A stretch of DNA of 51,155 bases from Oscillospiraceae bacterium (GCA_031256825.1 JAIRPV010000019.1:1-51155), one strand, 5' to 3'; counted from the stretch's first letter, positions 1-10,769 are shown. Numbers and translations: made by a program. The notes: generated by a model from the sequence alone, not told the origin.

Positions 1-3000
1 GCGTCTTCGTGCCCCGCTGTCGCGATATAGTGCGCGCCGCAGTCATCTGTGCCAGAACCGTGATCGTGATTGATTTCCCCGACTTCCAGCAACCCAGCGC
101 CAAAGCTGGTCTTCGTCCCTATAATTAACTCTGCCACTGTCAGATCAATGTTCGCATCTGCCAAGAACGTATCGATCGTTTTCTCAAGGTTCAGCGACTT
201 GATCTTAGTCAGCGTTTCGTCCAGCGTATTCTTCACATCCGGCGTCAATATGTCAAAGCTATCCACCAATTCCAAGGCCTTTTCGATGGGAACCAGAATA
301 TTGTTCACCGCTTGTTGCAGGATCGACGCACCCGAATCTTCCGATTCGCTGATGAGATATGCCACATTCGGCAGTATCTGCAACAGCGTTGCCACCGGCG
401 CCTTCATCAGCCGTTCGATCAGGAACATAATCGGATCGAAAAGCGCATGAACTTCGCCTTCGGTATCGTTGGCCGCCGCAAACGCCGCAAACTCAGCCTG
501 CGATTTGAGCGTGTTGGTGAACCCATCCACGCCGCCGCCAATGCCCATCAAAATCGGCAGCAAGGTGCTTTCATATCCGCCAAAGCCTTTGATGTTCATA
601 AAGGCCTTGCCGTTGTTCGTTCCTTTCCCATCCTGATTGATCGCCGGATCATAGACTTCGCCGTCGGGATCCGTGTAATCCGCGTCGGAGATGATATCCA
701 AATCGCTCCCGGCCAGCAGGATGTTCAGAATCGGCATAATCGGCCCGATGACCTGATACAGCGCCGCAAAGAACGTCCCGCGATCCTCGATCGTATCCAC
801 CAGATCGTCGCGCGTCGCGCTGTCGAGGAAGCTGTTCAAAAGGCTCTGAATGCTGTCGCCCAGACCCTCGCCGTTGATGGTGATAATCTTGCCGATCACA
901 TCCAGCAAGTCTATCGTTCCGCTCAGGCCAGTGATCCCCAGCGCGCCCAGATCAAAGTTCTCCAGATCCGTCACATCCAGCCCGAGCGGCAGATCCAATC
1001 CGCCCAGCACGCCTTCCAGCAACCCGGCAACCACCAGCATCAGGGTTGAAAACAGCCTGTCGCTGTAAACTTCGTCGCCCAGAACCGCCTGCACCGTCTC
1101 CCAAAGCGTCGGTTTGATGATCGTGTTGATCACATTCCCGATTTCAACCTCGGTCAACTGATCCAGATTCAGGCTCGCCAGATATGCATCCAAATTGTCG
1201 TCGATCCCTTGCGCCCTTGCGAGCAGCTCCATCACTTTGGGCTTGTTCGCGTTATACAGGTTGGTCAGAATCGTTGTCATGGCCTGTTTAAACTGCGTGT
1301 CCTGCGTTCCGTTCGTGCCGTCACCGGCAACCACATTCTTCCAAAGGTAATTGATCACCGCGTCCACGTTGTCTGTCAGATACTTCGCGACGCTCACGGT
1401 TTGCCCGGCGGGCGCCTGCGCGAACCACGCCGGAGCCTGACTCAGCACCAACGCCGGGTCGAGCGCCGCGCCCGTCGGCGGCTTATCGTAGTTGATCGGC
1501 TGCGCTTCCTGGCCGTCCATCAAATCCAGTCCCGGCGTCAGCATCTTAGAGATGATCGTCATGAGGCCTGCCAGATTATTCTCTGTGACCATGTCGAACA
1601 CGCCGAGCTTATTCAAGAGGATGGCCAGCAGATCGCCCATGTCGGTATCGACATAATAGGCATGCGGATCGGTCGGCGATATTGACTTGTCAATGCCGCA
1701 TTCCGTATAGCTCGAGCTGTATTCCGTGATGGTACCAATCAGGAAATCTTCCAGTTTCAGCGTTTCGCCGGCCTTGATCAGCTTGCTCAGAGCGCCGCCG
1801 GGAGCAGTCAGTCCGGCCAGCATCGCGTCAACTTCCGCGCCAATGCCCAAATCCGTCACCATTCCCAACAGGGTTTTGCCAGAGGGCAAAATGCTCTGGA
1901 GCAGCCCGCTGAGCAGGGTATCCAGGGACGGCACGAACTCCAGCAGGTGCGTCACCGGCTCGAGCAGGTGGTTGATCGCCTGTTGCAGCACAGAAGAATC
2001 TTTCGCTTCGCTGCCGTCGTCCACAAGAATATAGGCCAGGTTCGGCAGCAGCTTAAGCAGCGTCTGCGACGGGCTCTTCAGCAGCTGGTCAACCAGCGCA
2101 AAGATCGGCTCCACAATCGCCTTCAGTCTGCCCTCGGAATTTGCGTTATCGAACGCCGTCGCCGTGCGAATCTTGGTTTCATAATCCGGCACCGTATCCG
2201 CGCAAAGCGCCAGCAGCAGCGGCATCAAGCCGTTCTTATAGCCGTCGTAGCCATAGAACGTCAACAGGCCCTTTGCGTTATCCGTCGCCTTGCCGGTGGT
2301 GGTCGGCCAACCCTGGTTCGGGGCTTCGTTGGGATCATTGGCGCCGCGATCGCCCGCGCCGGCCGTGTTCTGCTTGATCCCATCCCAGAGAACCATGAGA
2401 TTTTCGCCGCTGAGCAGGAAGTTCAAAATCGGGTAGGCCGGGGTTAGCAGGTGCACCAGCGCGGCAATTACCTTATCCCGGGCAGCCGCGTCATCCTGGC
2501 CTTCAATCTCGAAGTATGCTTCGTACTCCGTTTGATCTGCCGTCGAAGTCCAAGTACCACCCTCAGCCACTTCCTGCGCAGTTTCGCGCAGCGCCAGATA
2601 GCGCTCGAACGGCGCAAAGATCATCGTGTCGATGTCAATAGGCGTCGGCGCGCTGCTGCCGTTATCCGTGCTGATAGCAACCAGCCTTTTGATGAGCACG
2701 TTCAGCGTCAGCTCATTCTTTGTGTCAAGGAAAATCGCGCCGCTGCTCTTTGCGGTGTTAATCGCGTCAACCAGTTCCGTCTCCAGAACGGCATCCCCAA
2801 GCGCCGGAGTAGTGCCCTTCAAAAGAATGCGCTTGATGATCGTGTGCAGGCTCAGATCCCTCGGATTCAGATCCTTCAGCAGATCGGCCTCCACAAGGTT
2901 CGGCGTGTGTTCCAGACCCGCTTCCAGATAAGCGTCGATCTCCTCTTGGGCCAGATCAACGTTCTTGTTGAAGATCGCTTCCGCCCACACTGCGCCGCTT

Positions 3001-6000
3001 TGGCTGGCGGCCCCGGCGTTATAAAGCGCCTCGTTGCCCGCCAAAACCAGCTTCGCCAAGCCCTGCAAGCTGTAATCGGTCGCACTGAATTCTTCCACAA
3101 GATCGGTGTAGAGCAACGGCAGCGCCGTAGCCCAGTCCGCAAGCGTCCACCGGCTGGAATTGTTCTTCGTGCTGTGAATATCCGCGTTGTTATAGTTGGC
3201 AATGCTCGCCAGCAAAACGCGCTGGATCCTCGTCTTCAGCGTCTGATCCGTCGGATCATTGTCGAGCTCCGCCCTGATATCCGCCAGCGAAACAGCGGGG
3301 TTCTCCGCCCGGTAGGCGTTAATTTCGCTATACGCCTGGTCAAGGTATTGATCCAGATACTTCTTCAGGCGCTTTTCCTGCGCGGCAGCGTCCGCGTTGA
3401 GAATCTTGTCGATTGCGTCGTAGGCCTGCGGCACAACGCCAGTTTCAATCAGCTTTGCCCGCCACGCGTCGGCGCTATAGCTCTCCGCACCGCTGTAATC
3501 CTGCAACACCAGCTTCTTGATCTGCGCGTAAAGCGAGTTGTCCTCCGGATCCATCGCGGCCAAAAGATCATCGTAATCGGCCTGCGTCGGCGCCGCGATT
3601 TCTTGCTTTTCCAGCGCCTTGTCAATCTCTTTATAAGCCCGGGCCACGTAGCTGGCGATGTCGGCGTCGCCCAATGGCTCTTTTGCCATAGCCGCGGCCA
3701 GCGCCGCCACAGCCGCCGGGCTGGTAACGTCGCCGATGAAAATGCCCAGCGAAGCAAGCGTGGAAGTCGGCAGCGCCGCAATGATATCGTTGAACAGGTT
3801 GGTGAGGGTGTCCTTCAGATCCACAACAATCCCGGCAACCATATCGAGCATATTCTGCGCATACGCCGTCTGGCCAATCGCGTTATAGAGCGTGTCGGAA
3901 ATCGTCTGGCGCACCGTAATGTTCGCAACATCCAGATCCGGCTTCTCCAGCGTTGTCGGCAAGTCGTGGATGAGATTTTCCACCAGCGTTTTCACGCTCG
4001 GCACATCATAAACAACGGCCTTCCAGAGGTAGTTCAGCACAGAGTCCACATTGTCCGCAAGGTAATGCGACACATCGCTGTTAAACCAGCTGTAGTTGCC
4101 GTAGATTTGCGTCGCGGCAGCGTTTGGCGACGACGAGGTGGCTGTGCTCACATCATCTGGCGCCTTGTCATAGTCAATGGGCGCCAGCGCCGTCAGCTTC
4201 TTATATTGGATGAGTTTCGTGAATTCCGCATAGTCTTTCACAAGACCCAGGATGCCGAGTTTATCCAGCAATGTGAAGAGCAGTTTCGCGGGGTCGCCTT
4301 GCACGTAGCCATTGCCTGCATTCCACGTGCCGGCGGCAATGAGCGGTTGGATCAACCCCGAAACCAGGTCGAGCCTGACAGGGTTATCCTTGTCTAGCAG
4401 CGTCAGCACCAGTTCGCCCGTGGCGCTGTCAAACAGATCGCTTCCGCTGCTCGTCAGTATGCCAATGATCAACGCAATCACGTCTACGCGCAAACCGCCC
4501 TGATCAACCGGGCCAAGGTGGCCGTTGAGATTCAGCGCAATACCGGCCGGCAACGACAGATTGCCCAGCAAATCGCCCAGCAGTCCGTCAATATTCACCA
4601 GCGGCCGCAGGGTGTCAACCGCCACATACACCGATTGCAGCAGCCCATCCAAAGCGCGTTGCAGCGCCGAGTCGCCGCCATCCGGCTCTGTAACAAACGC
4701 CAGCAGGTTCGGCACAATCTTCAGCAGACTATCTGCCGGGTTGGCCAGCACCTTTTGAACGATGTTGAACAGCGAAGTCACAATCGCCCTCAGTCTGTCC
4801 TCGCTCGTCGCAGCGGCAAAGCCCGCCGCATTGATGATATTCGCCCCGCCAGACGTTACAGCCGCGGCCTCTGTCATGCCAAGCGGCAACGACAGCGCTT
4901 GCAGAATGGGCAGCAAGCCGCTTGCGTAACCCATAAAGCCGGGCAACTCCACCAGCGGCACGGTTGACCCAGATTGCGTTGACAGAATGCCCAAATCTTT
5001 GCCCGCCAGCAGCCAGTCAAGAATTGGCGCGGCCGGCTTCAGGAATGTCACAATCCCCTGCACAAAAGATTCCGGGCTGTTGACCGTTACGGAGCTTGAA
5101 TCAAAGTCCTTGATTAGGTCAAGCAACTCCGTCTTGATCTTAATTGTGGTCCAACTTGTCGTTTGGATAGTGCCAGTCATAAGCGCGTTGTCGAGCAGAT
5201 CAGCCAAATCCGAAAGCATGCCGTAGAGTGTTGTCGTCTTCTCGTCTTCCGTGCCCTCGAACTGCACAAGTTCCTTCGTCAGCATATTCTGAATCGAGCG
5301 CACAAACTTCTCAAAGCCAGCCTGATCCAGGTTCGCCGCGTTGCCGAGCAGCTGATTGGCAAGCGCTTCAAAGTTTTTACCCGCAAGCACCTGCGAAACA
5401 ATATCCAGTATCGCCCCGCTGTTTTCCAGCAGGTACTCCATATCGCCCTCGGCCTCGGCGCTGCCATCGCGGCCGTTGGCGCCGTCGCCATAGTCATTCG
5501 GGTCTGTCGTGCCCTGCTGGCCGACTTCGCCCCACCATTTCGGGTAATCGAACGCGCCCCTGGTTGCGCCTGGCGGCTTTTTGGCCACGAATGTCGTCTG
5601 AGCGTATCGATTCGGGCGTGGCTCCAGCAGCTCCGTAAACGAAGCAATCAAGTGGGTAATCGCCGCCGAGTTCGCGCCCGTGCCATAATTGCCCCCCGGA
5701 TAGCTCCCCCGGTCATACATCGTGTCAGCCGCCAGCAAGCCCGGCGGTATCATGCCGCTGCGCATGAGCCAGTCAACCAGATATTTCAGCACATCCGCAG
5801 GCCGCGCCTCCACATAGTATCGCGTGTTCATCCATATGCTGTTAGATTGCAAATAATAGTCGGCGCCCATCGTCTTTTGCTGTCGCCGGGTGGCCCAGTC
5901 GCCGCCTTCGGCGCTCGTATGCAGCGCTGTGCCCATCGTGGCCAGCTCGCCCTGGTTCATAAAGGCCATTTGCTGCCCGAGGAACTTGCTAATCAACCCC

Positions 6001-6300
6001 CCCAAATCGTTGGTCAGCGCCAAAATTTCGCCAATGGCCCCGCCGCCGCTTGCCACCAGACCCATGATATCAACGTTGGCGTTGCCCTCAGCCCCCACTT
6101 GCCCCTGATCTCCGATCCAATGCCAAAGAACCACATAAGCTTGATAGTCAATCTTTAATTTCAGGCTATCCAACAACGGCTTAATCCGATTGGCCGAAGT
6201 GGCAAACGCCAAGTTCGGCAGCAACTTCAAAATTTCGGTCAGCGGCGCCTTCTTCATTTTCATAATGAAAGCGTCAATCGGCCCGAAGACATACTTCACA
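1..6300 (-). repeat. Diverged large modules within the giant protein
   Basis: At least three, perhaps four, copies of a roughly 500-residue module can be aligned by three landmarks in constant order. Landmark A (YLxDNVDxVxNYLWKxVV) lies near residues 2235 and 3129, with a weaker form near 1657. Landmark B (PxxPILxxLLxGxxLxIL) lies near 1913, 2777 and 3342. Landmark C (LLxxLPNLAY-like) lies near 1517, 2017, 2906 and 3465. The B to C distance is steady at 104 to 129 residues. A to B is about 213 residues in the last copy but about 542 in the middle one, because a helical segment is inserted there. The copies differ at DNA level, so the duplication is old. Another copy appears to continue across the left edge. 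Confidence 0.75.
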
Positions 6301-9300
6301 AATGCCAGCATATTGGCGTCTGTGTTCTCCGTCATTCTAGTGCCGCTGTTCTCTTCAGCATAGGGGAAGAGAGCCTGTAGCGTGGCTGTTGTTGGGATAA
6401 TATTATTCGTCCCCGTGTAGCCAGCGGGCACTGCCCCATAGGTAGTGGCAAACTGGTTCCACGTCTTGTTGGAATCCGAACCCAGCATCGCTTCAAAGAT
6501 CGGCGTCAGCAAATTGGCAAAGCCTTCGGTTGCCCTGAATTTTATTCTCATATCCAGCTTGCCTTTTGTCCCCGGACCAAGTGGCAGATCGCCCCACAAA
6601 GCCGCGATCACGCCAGTGAACACCTCCTGGTATTTTCCGCCCAGCAGGCCGCCCAGGAGGGGACTCAAGCCTTTGAGCACTTGGGCCATGGCCGCCATAA
6701 ATTTATCTTTGCGGGCCTGGCCCGTCAGTTTATTGATGCCCCACGGCAGGTAGAATTCGTCTTTCCCGGTCTTGGGGTTCACTCGGTAGAGGTTCGGGCT
6801 GACTTCTTTGCTCCAAGCGTTGGTGGGGTATATGTGGTTCAGGCCCGCTTCCGGGTCGCCGGGAATCTTCGGCCCAATGCGCTTGACATAGTGCTCCGGC
6901 GTTTCGCCCCTAAACATCTCCGGCAGATATCTTTCTACATTGTCTGTGGCAAGGTAACCGTTGGCCGTAGTAACGTAGGCCGGATACTCTCTCCATGTGC
7001 TATTGCTGGCGTTCGAGCGAAGCGTGTCGATGGCCGTCGTACCGCTTGGATAATGCCAAGTTCCAGCCGAATTCTGCTTCCAGGGGCTGCGCCACGACTT
7101 TTCCACATCCCACGACTGATTCAGCGCAGTCGAATAGCGCGAATGCTCTCTCAGCTTCAGCGCGACAGCCTGAAAATCAGGATCTGTATTGGCTCCGTCT
7201 CTATTCGCATCTCCTGTTTTTTCTGTTCCGTCAGTGTTGAGCCTCTGCCCAGAGATCATTCTGCCAAACATATCGGGGTACAGACGCAATTGCCAGAAGT
7301 TGTTCGCGGCATTACCGGTGGTATCGGTCTGCTTCTCATTCATGCGGGAATACAGCGTCATAAAGTGCCCATAAACCGGGTTTTTGTCACCAGCGCAGGC
7401 CCAGGACAAAAAGCTTCCCTCGCCGTTGTCGGGGTTGGTTCCGGCCTGCATTTTGGCAACTTCGTTCATCCAGATATCTTCAAACGCACCCAGCACCATT
7501 GGGTAAAGCATGCCCACAACGGCGTTCACAACTTCGTCGCTGTAAAGTTTATCCATCATGATTTCGTCAAGAACGTCGCCAATGGTCTTCACCGTGTTGT
7601 TGGTGGGAATCTTCACGCCCAGCCCTTCCAGCGTCTTCGCCAGCGCGGGCGAAAGCGACTTGAGCGCCTTGAGCAGCGGGGTAATGTTGCCGCTGGAGCC
7701 AAGGAAATTGTCGAGCTTGGTGATGGCCTGCCCCAGGTAAGTGTCTGAGCCGACATCCTGATACACATGATCTTCTAAAAAGTCATCCGTCCTTGAAGGA
7801 CGCACAACTACCGGGATTTTATTCCCTGCCGTCCAGAATTGACCAGGGTAACGCGTGTACCATTCCAATACTTCAGGGATTGCATTGATCAGGAACTTAT
7901 ATTGATCCGATACCCCGGCTGTCAACAAACCAGTTTTCCCGTTTGCAACGAGAAAATCATAAACACCGCCAGCGCTCTTGAGGCTGTTCAGAACATGTTC
8001 CAAGTCAGCCAATGTCACATACGACCCAAGGTTCTTTTCTTGCGCGGTCTCGTTCCCTCCTGGCGAGCCCGGATTCAACGAACCATTGGTCCCCATGGTG
8101 TTGACCACAATGGCATCCTTTGTATGGCTAGCATCGTAATAATAGGTAATTCTGTTCGTCCCTGTCGGCCCCATTGCCCCCAACTCATCCATCGCGCGCG
8201 CCACTTCCGCATTGATCGCCCCGGCAAGCATCCCCCAAAGCTCGTTAATTGTGTTGGTAGCAAGCTGCTGCAACTCTGTCGAGGGGGAACCTGCGAGCAT
8301 TGTCGTCTGCTTCGCAAGCGCTTCTTTCAGCGTATTGTACCAGTCGCCGACAGATAGCGGCTTGGTTATGGGCGTAACGAACATGTTGTAGAAATAGGCG
8401 TAATAGTCCGACTCTCCGCTGGAAAGAACGGTTTGCTGGTCAAGCAGCTGGAGACCGCCCGCCGGATCTGAAGCGGCCGTCACAACCTGTTGCAGGCTTG
8501 TCAGCAAATTATTGATTTCTTGCCACATCGGCAACCCCGTCAACGGAGTATTGCCCGAATCCCAAGGGGTCACAACATTATTATACACCGCATATACAAT
8601 GCCGCTGTAATATTTCATATACGGCTGCAAAAACGCGGCATAGTTCTTGATCTGGTTGTACCAGCCCAATACTGTACTGGGGCTGGCGTTCCATTCTTCC
8701 GAAGGAAGCGTCTGCCACTCACTTAGAATCGTTGCAGGATTCGGCAGATTACGCAAAAATACCTCTATTTCTGCCTTTTTCTCGTAGAGCTTCCAAAGGT
8801 TGATGACCTTTTGGAGATTGGTCATCCACGCCTTGATGTTGCCGTAATTTAGATTAGAGCTAACGGTAAGCGCGTTAATCTGCGTCGCTGTCAGATCATT
8901 TAAGAAGGAAAACTGGCCGTAATAGCCCGAGGCCTCCGCCAGCAAGTTTTCCAGCATCGTCAGCGTATAGCCGTTCCACTTCTTCAGTGTGCCGCCGCTG
9001 GTGGGGTCAAAATTGTCGGCAACAGCGGTGTTGAAAAAAGTCGTGCTCACGCTGACCTCGGTGTACTCGCCGTCAATTGCCGTCGGAGCAGTGTCATCCA
9101 CGGTTTTAAATACGCCGCCGCCGTTTGTGGTAATCAGCTTGCCGATTGGGCCGAGAGCGGGAACATTATTGGAAAAATACCGAATTACCGATTCATATGT
9201 GCTCCCCTGAAGGAACAGATCGATCATGCTTTTCACCGCAGAAAGTTCGCCGCTCGTGGGCAGACCAAAATGTTCGAACAGCTCGTTCTCGCGTGTGTAG

Positions 9301-10769
9301 CTCTTGCTCGCGAATGTGTTCTGCGCGTTAGTAAGCTGAGTCCTAAGACTATTCAGGGCACCGCTACCCGCTAGCGTCAGCAGGCTCGCCATGTCCCACT
9401 TTTTATAAACCCCGCCGTCAAGGCGCATCGTCGCGTTGCGGTAAGCGGCCAGGTCGGTGTAAAGACTTGCGTTACCATAGCCCATGGCCCAATCCCGGGT
9501 GCCAATGCCGCGCATCCTGCCAGGCCCACCCGACGTAATATTATATACATTCTGTACTCGACCACCAGTACCATAGGTCGGGGCGTCCGCAGCAATCATA
9601 TAATCAAAATACCGCCACTGATTGCTGTTATATAGCCCATACGCGCCTAGGTCGAAGAAAAACTCCTTCGCAGTCAACTGCGCGCTGTTAATGTTTTGGA
9701 TGCTGTCCAACGTTGGATAAGTTGCTTTGTTGCCAAGAATCAGGTCTTCCGTGGTTGTAACCACCCGCGCGGAAACACGGGCCCAGTTGGCCTTGGCGCC
9801 GGGACTAAGCGGTGCGGCATTCGACGAGCAAGTGCCGTTGCCAACGCCCCATGCCCCTGTGTTATATAGCCAGCTAAAGCCGCTCAGCGCGCCGCCCCAG
9901 CCGTTCTCGCCTTCTAGTCCGTTGTCCGTGCGCCTTCCGCTGCCAGGAATATTGGTTATCCCTTCATTTCCGCCATTGCCTGTACCAGAGGCGGTTGTAC
10001 CTCTAGTTTTCAATAATGTCCAGTCATTGTTGTAAGGCCGTCCGAACAAATCTATAATCCTCTGGTCGTTTATCTCTTCTTCGCTCAGCAAAAAAGATTC
10101 TCCCAGAATTTTGTAAACCGCCCAACCAATGGAAACCGGTGACGCCATCAGCTGGTTAGCAGCAACGGTTGCTAAGGTGGTGCCACTGCCACCCATCAAG
10201 GCATTTATTTCAGCGGCAGTGGGTGAGCCGTTGATGCGAATGGCAATTCGCTCCATCAAAGTATAGTAGGCGTCCAGAACCTGGAGCAACTCCGTGCTGC
10301 CGCCACCTGTATATTGCGCCATATAATAGGGGTTGGGCATTTTATTGGAATCGTTCATCCCGTTCATTCTGTCCCTGTTGTTGTTATCGCTGTCCGTGCC
10401 CCAGTGATACTTGCCGTAGCCATCGCCGGCATTGGAGCCAAATCCAAGATAATTGTTTTCGCCCAGCGCGCCTCTGCTCCAAGACCCGCCGGGAGCATGA
10501 ACATAGGCGCGCAAAGCTATCGCCAGCTGGCGGAACCGAGCCGCTGTTTCATCATCCCATGCGGTAACGGCAAGCTTATTAGCACTAGTGCCGTTGCCCG
10601 GTTTTTCCTTAAAAGTTTTCCAAGCGTCCGTCTGCGTAATAACATCATGCGCGGCAGTTGCCTCAGCCGGAATGGCGGTCCACGGGATCACCGTGACCAC
10701 CATAAGGATGCTAAGCAGAACACTTAGCACGCGCCGGGGCAGTTTGGTCAGGTTGTTGGTGATTTTCAT
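1..10769 (-). CDS. Giant secreted repeat protein, C-terminus beyond window
   Basis: One uninterrupted reading frame runs from an ATG at 10769 to the left edge, at least 3589 codons; I checked the frame at 8399, 5699 and 419 and it is the same. The start has a GAAGGGAG ribosome site and a strong promoter. Residues 1 to about 36 form a Sec signal peptide: basic start, long hydrophobic core, and a cleavage-like IPAEA. The first 1400 residues are rich in Gly, Asn, Tyr and Trp. After that, diverged repeats appear (see repeat entries). No catalytic motif, cell-wall anchor or membrane span was recognised in the visible part, and the C-terminus that would show anchoring is missing. I do not recognise the family. 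Inference: an exported surface or extracellular structural or adhesive protein. Long frames on the plus strand over this region are shadows. Confidence 0.9.
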   Translation of the reverse strand, partial: MKITNNLTKLPRRVLSVLLSILMVVTVIPWTAIPAEATAAHDVITQTDAWKTFKEKPGNGTSANKLAVTAWDDETAARFRQLAIALRAYVHAPGGSWSRGALGENNYLGFGSNAGDGYGKYHWGTDSDNNNRDRMNGMNDSNKMPNPYYMAQYTGGGSTELLQVLDAYYTLMERIAIRINGSPTAAEINALMGGSGTTLATVAANQLMASPVSIGWAVYKILGESFLLSEEEINDQRIIDLFGRPYNNDWTLLKTRGTTASGTGNGGNEGITNIPGSGRRTDNGLEGENGWGGALSGFSWLYNTGAWGVGNGTCSSNAAPLSPGAKANWARVSARVVTTTEDLILGNKATYPTLDSIQNINSAQLTAKEFFFDLGAYGLYNSNQWRYFDYMIAADAPTYGTGGRVQNVYNITSGGPGRMRGIGTRDWAMGYGNASLYTDLAAYRNATMRLDGGVYKKWDMASLLTLAGSGALNSLRTQLTNAQNTFASKSYTRENELFEHFGLPTSGELSAVKSMIDLFLQGSTYESVIRYFSNNVPALGPIGKLITTNGGGVFKTVDDTAPTAIDGEYTEVSVSTTFFNTAVADNFDPTSGGTLKKWNGYTLTMLENLLAEASGYYGQFSFLNDLTATQINALTVSSNLNYGNIKAWMTNLQKVINLWKLYEKKAEIEVFLRNLPNPATILSEWQTLPSEEWNASPSTVLGWYNQIKNYAAFLQPYMKYYSGIVYAVYNNVVTPWDSGNTPLTGLPMWQEINNLLTSLQQVVTAASDPAGGLQLLDQQTVLSSGESDYYAYFYNMFVTPITKPLSVGDWYNTLKEALAKQTTMLAGSPSTELQQLATNTINELWGMLAGAINAEVARAMDELGAMGPTGTNRITYYYDASHTKDAIVVNTMGTNGSLNPGSPGGNETAQEKNLGSYVTLADLEHVLNSLKSAGGVYDFLVANGKTGLLTAGVSDQYKFLINAIPEVLEWYTRYPGQFWTAGNKIPVVVRPSRTDDFLEDHVYQDVGSDTYLGQAITKLDNFLGSSGNITPLLKALKSLSPALAKTLEGLGVKIPTNNTVKTIGDVLDEIMMDKLYSDEVVNAVVGMLYPMVLGAFEDIWMNEVAKMQAGTNPDNGEGSFLSWACAGDKNPVYGHFMTLYSRMNEKQTDTTGNAANNFWQLRLYPDMFGRMISGQRLNTDGTEKTGDANRDGANTDPDFQAVALKLREHSRYSTALNQSWDVEKSWRSPWKQNSAGTWHYPSGTTAIDTLRSNASNSTWREYPAYVTTANGYLATDNVERYLPEMFRGETPEHYVKRIGPKIPGDPEAGLNHIYPTNAWSKEVSPNLYRVNPKTGKDEFYLPWGINKLTGQARKDKFMAAMAQVLKGLSPLLGGLLGGKYQEVFTGVIAALWGDLPLGPGTKGKLDMRIKFRATEGFANLLTPIFEAMLGSDSNKTWNQFATTYGAVPAGYTGTNNIIPTTATLQALFPYAEENSGTRMTENTDANMLAFVKYVFGPIDAFIMKMKKAPLTEILKLLPNLAFATSANRIKPLLDSLKLKIDYQAYVVLWHWIGDQGQVGAEGNANVDIMGLVASGGGAIGEILALTNDLGGLISKFLGQQMAFMNQGELATMGTALHTSAEGGDWATRRQQKTMGADYYLQSNSIWMNTRYYVEARPADVLKYLVDWLMRSGMIPPGLLAADTMYDRGSYPGGNYGTGANSAAITHLIASFTELLEPRPNRYAQTTFVAKKPPGATRGAFDYPKWWGEVGQQGTTDPNDYGDGANGRDGSAEAEGDMEYLLENSGAILDIVSQVLAGKNFEALANQLLGNAANLDQAGFEKFVRSIQNMLTKELVQFEGTEDEKTTTLYGMLSDLADLLDNALMTGTIQTTSWTTIKIKTELLDLIKDFDSSSVTVNSPESFVQGIVTFLKPAAPILDWLLAGKDLGILSTQSGSTVPLVELPGFMGYASGLLPILQALSLPLGMTEAAAVTSGGANIINAAGFAAATSEDRLRAIVTSLFNIVQKVLANPADSLLKIVPNLLAFVTEPDGGDSALQRALDGLLQSVYVAVDTLRPLVNIDGLLGDLLGNLSLPAGIALNLNGHLGPVDQGGLRVDVIALIIGILTSSGSDLFDSATGELVLTLLDKDNPVRLDLVSGLIQPLIAAGTWNAGNGYVQGDPAKLLFTLLDKLGILGLVKDYAEFTKLIQYKKLTALAPIDYDKAPDDVSTATSSSPNAAATQIYGNYSWFNSDVSHYLADNVDSVLNYLWKAVVYDVPSVKTLVENLIHDLPTTLEKPDLDVANITVRQTISDTLYNAIGQTAYAQNMLDMVAGIVVDLKDTLTNLFNDIIAALPTSTLASLGIFIGDVTSPAAVAALAAAMAKEPLGDADIASYVARAYKEIDKALEKQEIAAPTQADYDDLLAAMDPEDNSLYAQIKKLVLQDYSGAESYSADAWRAKLIETGVVPQAYDAIDKILNADAAAQEKRLKKYLDQYLDQAYSEINAYRAENPAVSLADIRAELDNDPTDQTLKTRIQRVLLASIANYNNADIHSTKNNSSRWTLADWATALPLLYTDLVEEFSATDYSLQGLAKLVLAGNEALYNAGAASQSGAVWAEAIFNKNVDLAQEEIDAYLEAGLEHTPNLVEADLLKDLNPRDLSLHTIIKRILLKGTTPALGDAVLETELVDAINTAKSSGAIFLDTKNELTLNVLIKRLVAISTDNGSSAPTPIDIDTMIFAPFERYLALRETAQEVAEGGTWTSTADQTEYEAYFEIEGQDDAAARDKVIAALVHLLTPAYPILNFLLSGENLMVLWDGIKQNTAGAGDRGANDPNEAPNQGWPTTTGKATDNAKGLLTFYGYDGYKNGLMPLLLALCADTVPDYETKIRTATAFDNANSEGRLKAIVEPIFALVDQLLKSPSQTLLKLLPNLAYILVDDGSEAKDSSVLQQAINHLLEPVTHLLEFVPSLDTLLSGLLQSILPSGKTLLGMVTDLGIGAEVDAMLAGLTAPGGALSKLIKAGETLKLEDFLIGTITEYSSSYTECGIDKSISPTDPHAYYVDTDMGDLLAILLNKLGVFDMVTENNLAGLMTIISKMLTPGLDLMDGQEAQPINYDKPPTGAALDPALVLSQAPAWFAQAPAGQTVSVAKYLTDNVDAVINYLWKNVVAGDGTNGTQDTQFKQAMTTILTNLYNANKPKVMELLARAQGIDDNLDAYLASLNLDQLTEVEIGNVINTIIKPTLWETVQAVLGDEVYSDRLFSTLMLVVAGLLEGVLGGLDLPLGLDVTDLENFDLGALGITGLSGTIDLLDVIGKIITINGEGLGDSIQSLLNSFLDSATRDDLVDTIEDRGTFFAALYQVIGPIMPILNILLAGSDLDIISDADYTDPDGEVYDPAINQDGKGTNNGKAFMNIKGFGGYESTLLPILMGIGGGVDGFTNTLKSQAEFAAFAAANDTEGEVHALFDPIMFLIERLMKAPVATLLQILPNVAYLISESEDSGASILQQAVNNILVPIEKALELVDSFDILTPDVKNTLDETLTKIKSLNLEKTIDTFLADANIDLTVAELIIGTKTSFGAGLLEVGEINHDHGSGTDDCGAHYIATAGHED
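2660..3560 (-). repeat. Nested short repeat inserted in the middle module
   Basis: Inside the middle module, residues about 2400 to 2700 are a Glu/Lys/Ala-rich, probably helical segment. It holds four versions of a short motif: DPEDNSLYAQIKKLVL (near residue 2406), DPTDQTLKTRIQRVLL (near 2503), NPRDLSLHTIIKRILL (near 2634) and a weaker TKNELTLNVLIKRLV (near 2682). The first two are about 97 residues apart, and the later spacing is irregular. This is a second repeat tier nested in the first. Confidence 0.6.

Noticed and set aside
1-10769. Many plus-strand frames, up to 648 codons (2451-4397)
   Set aside because: They lie opposite the single continuous minus-strand frame, lack ribosome sites and are rich in Arg, Gln and His as expected for shadows of a GC-rich gene.
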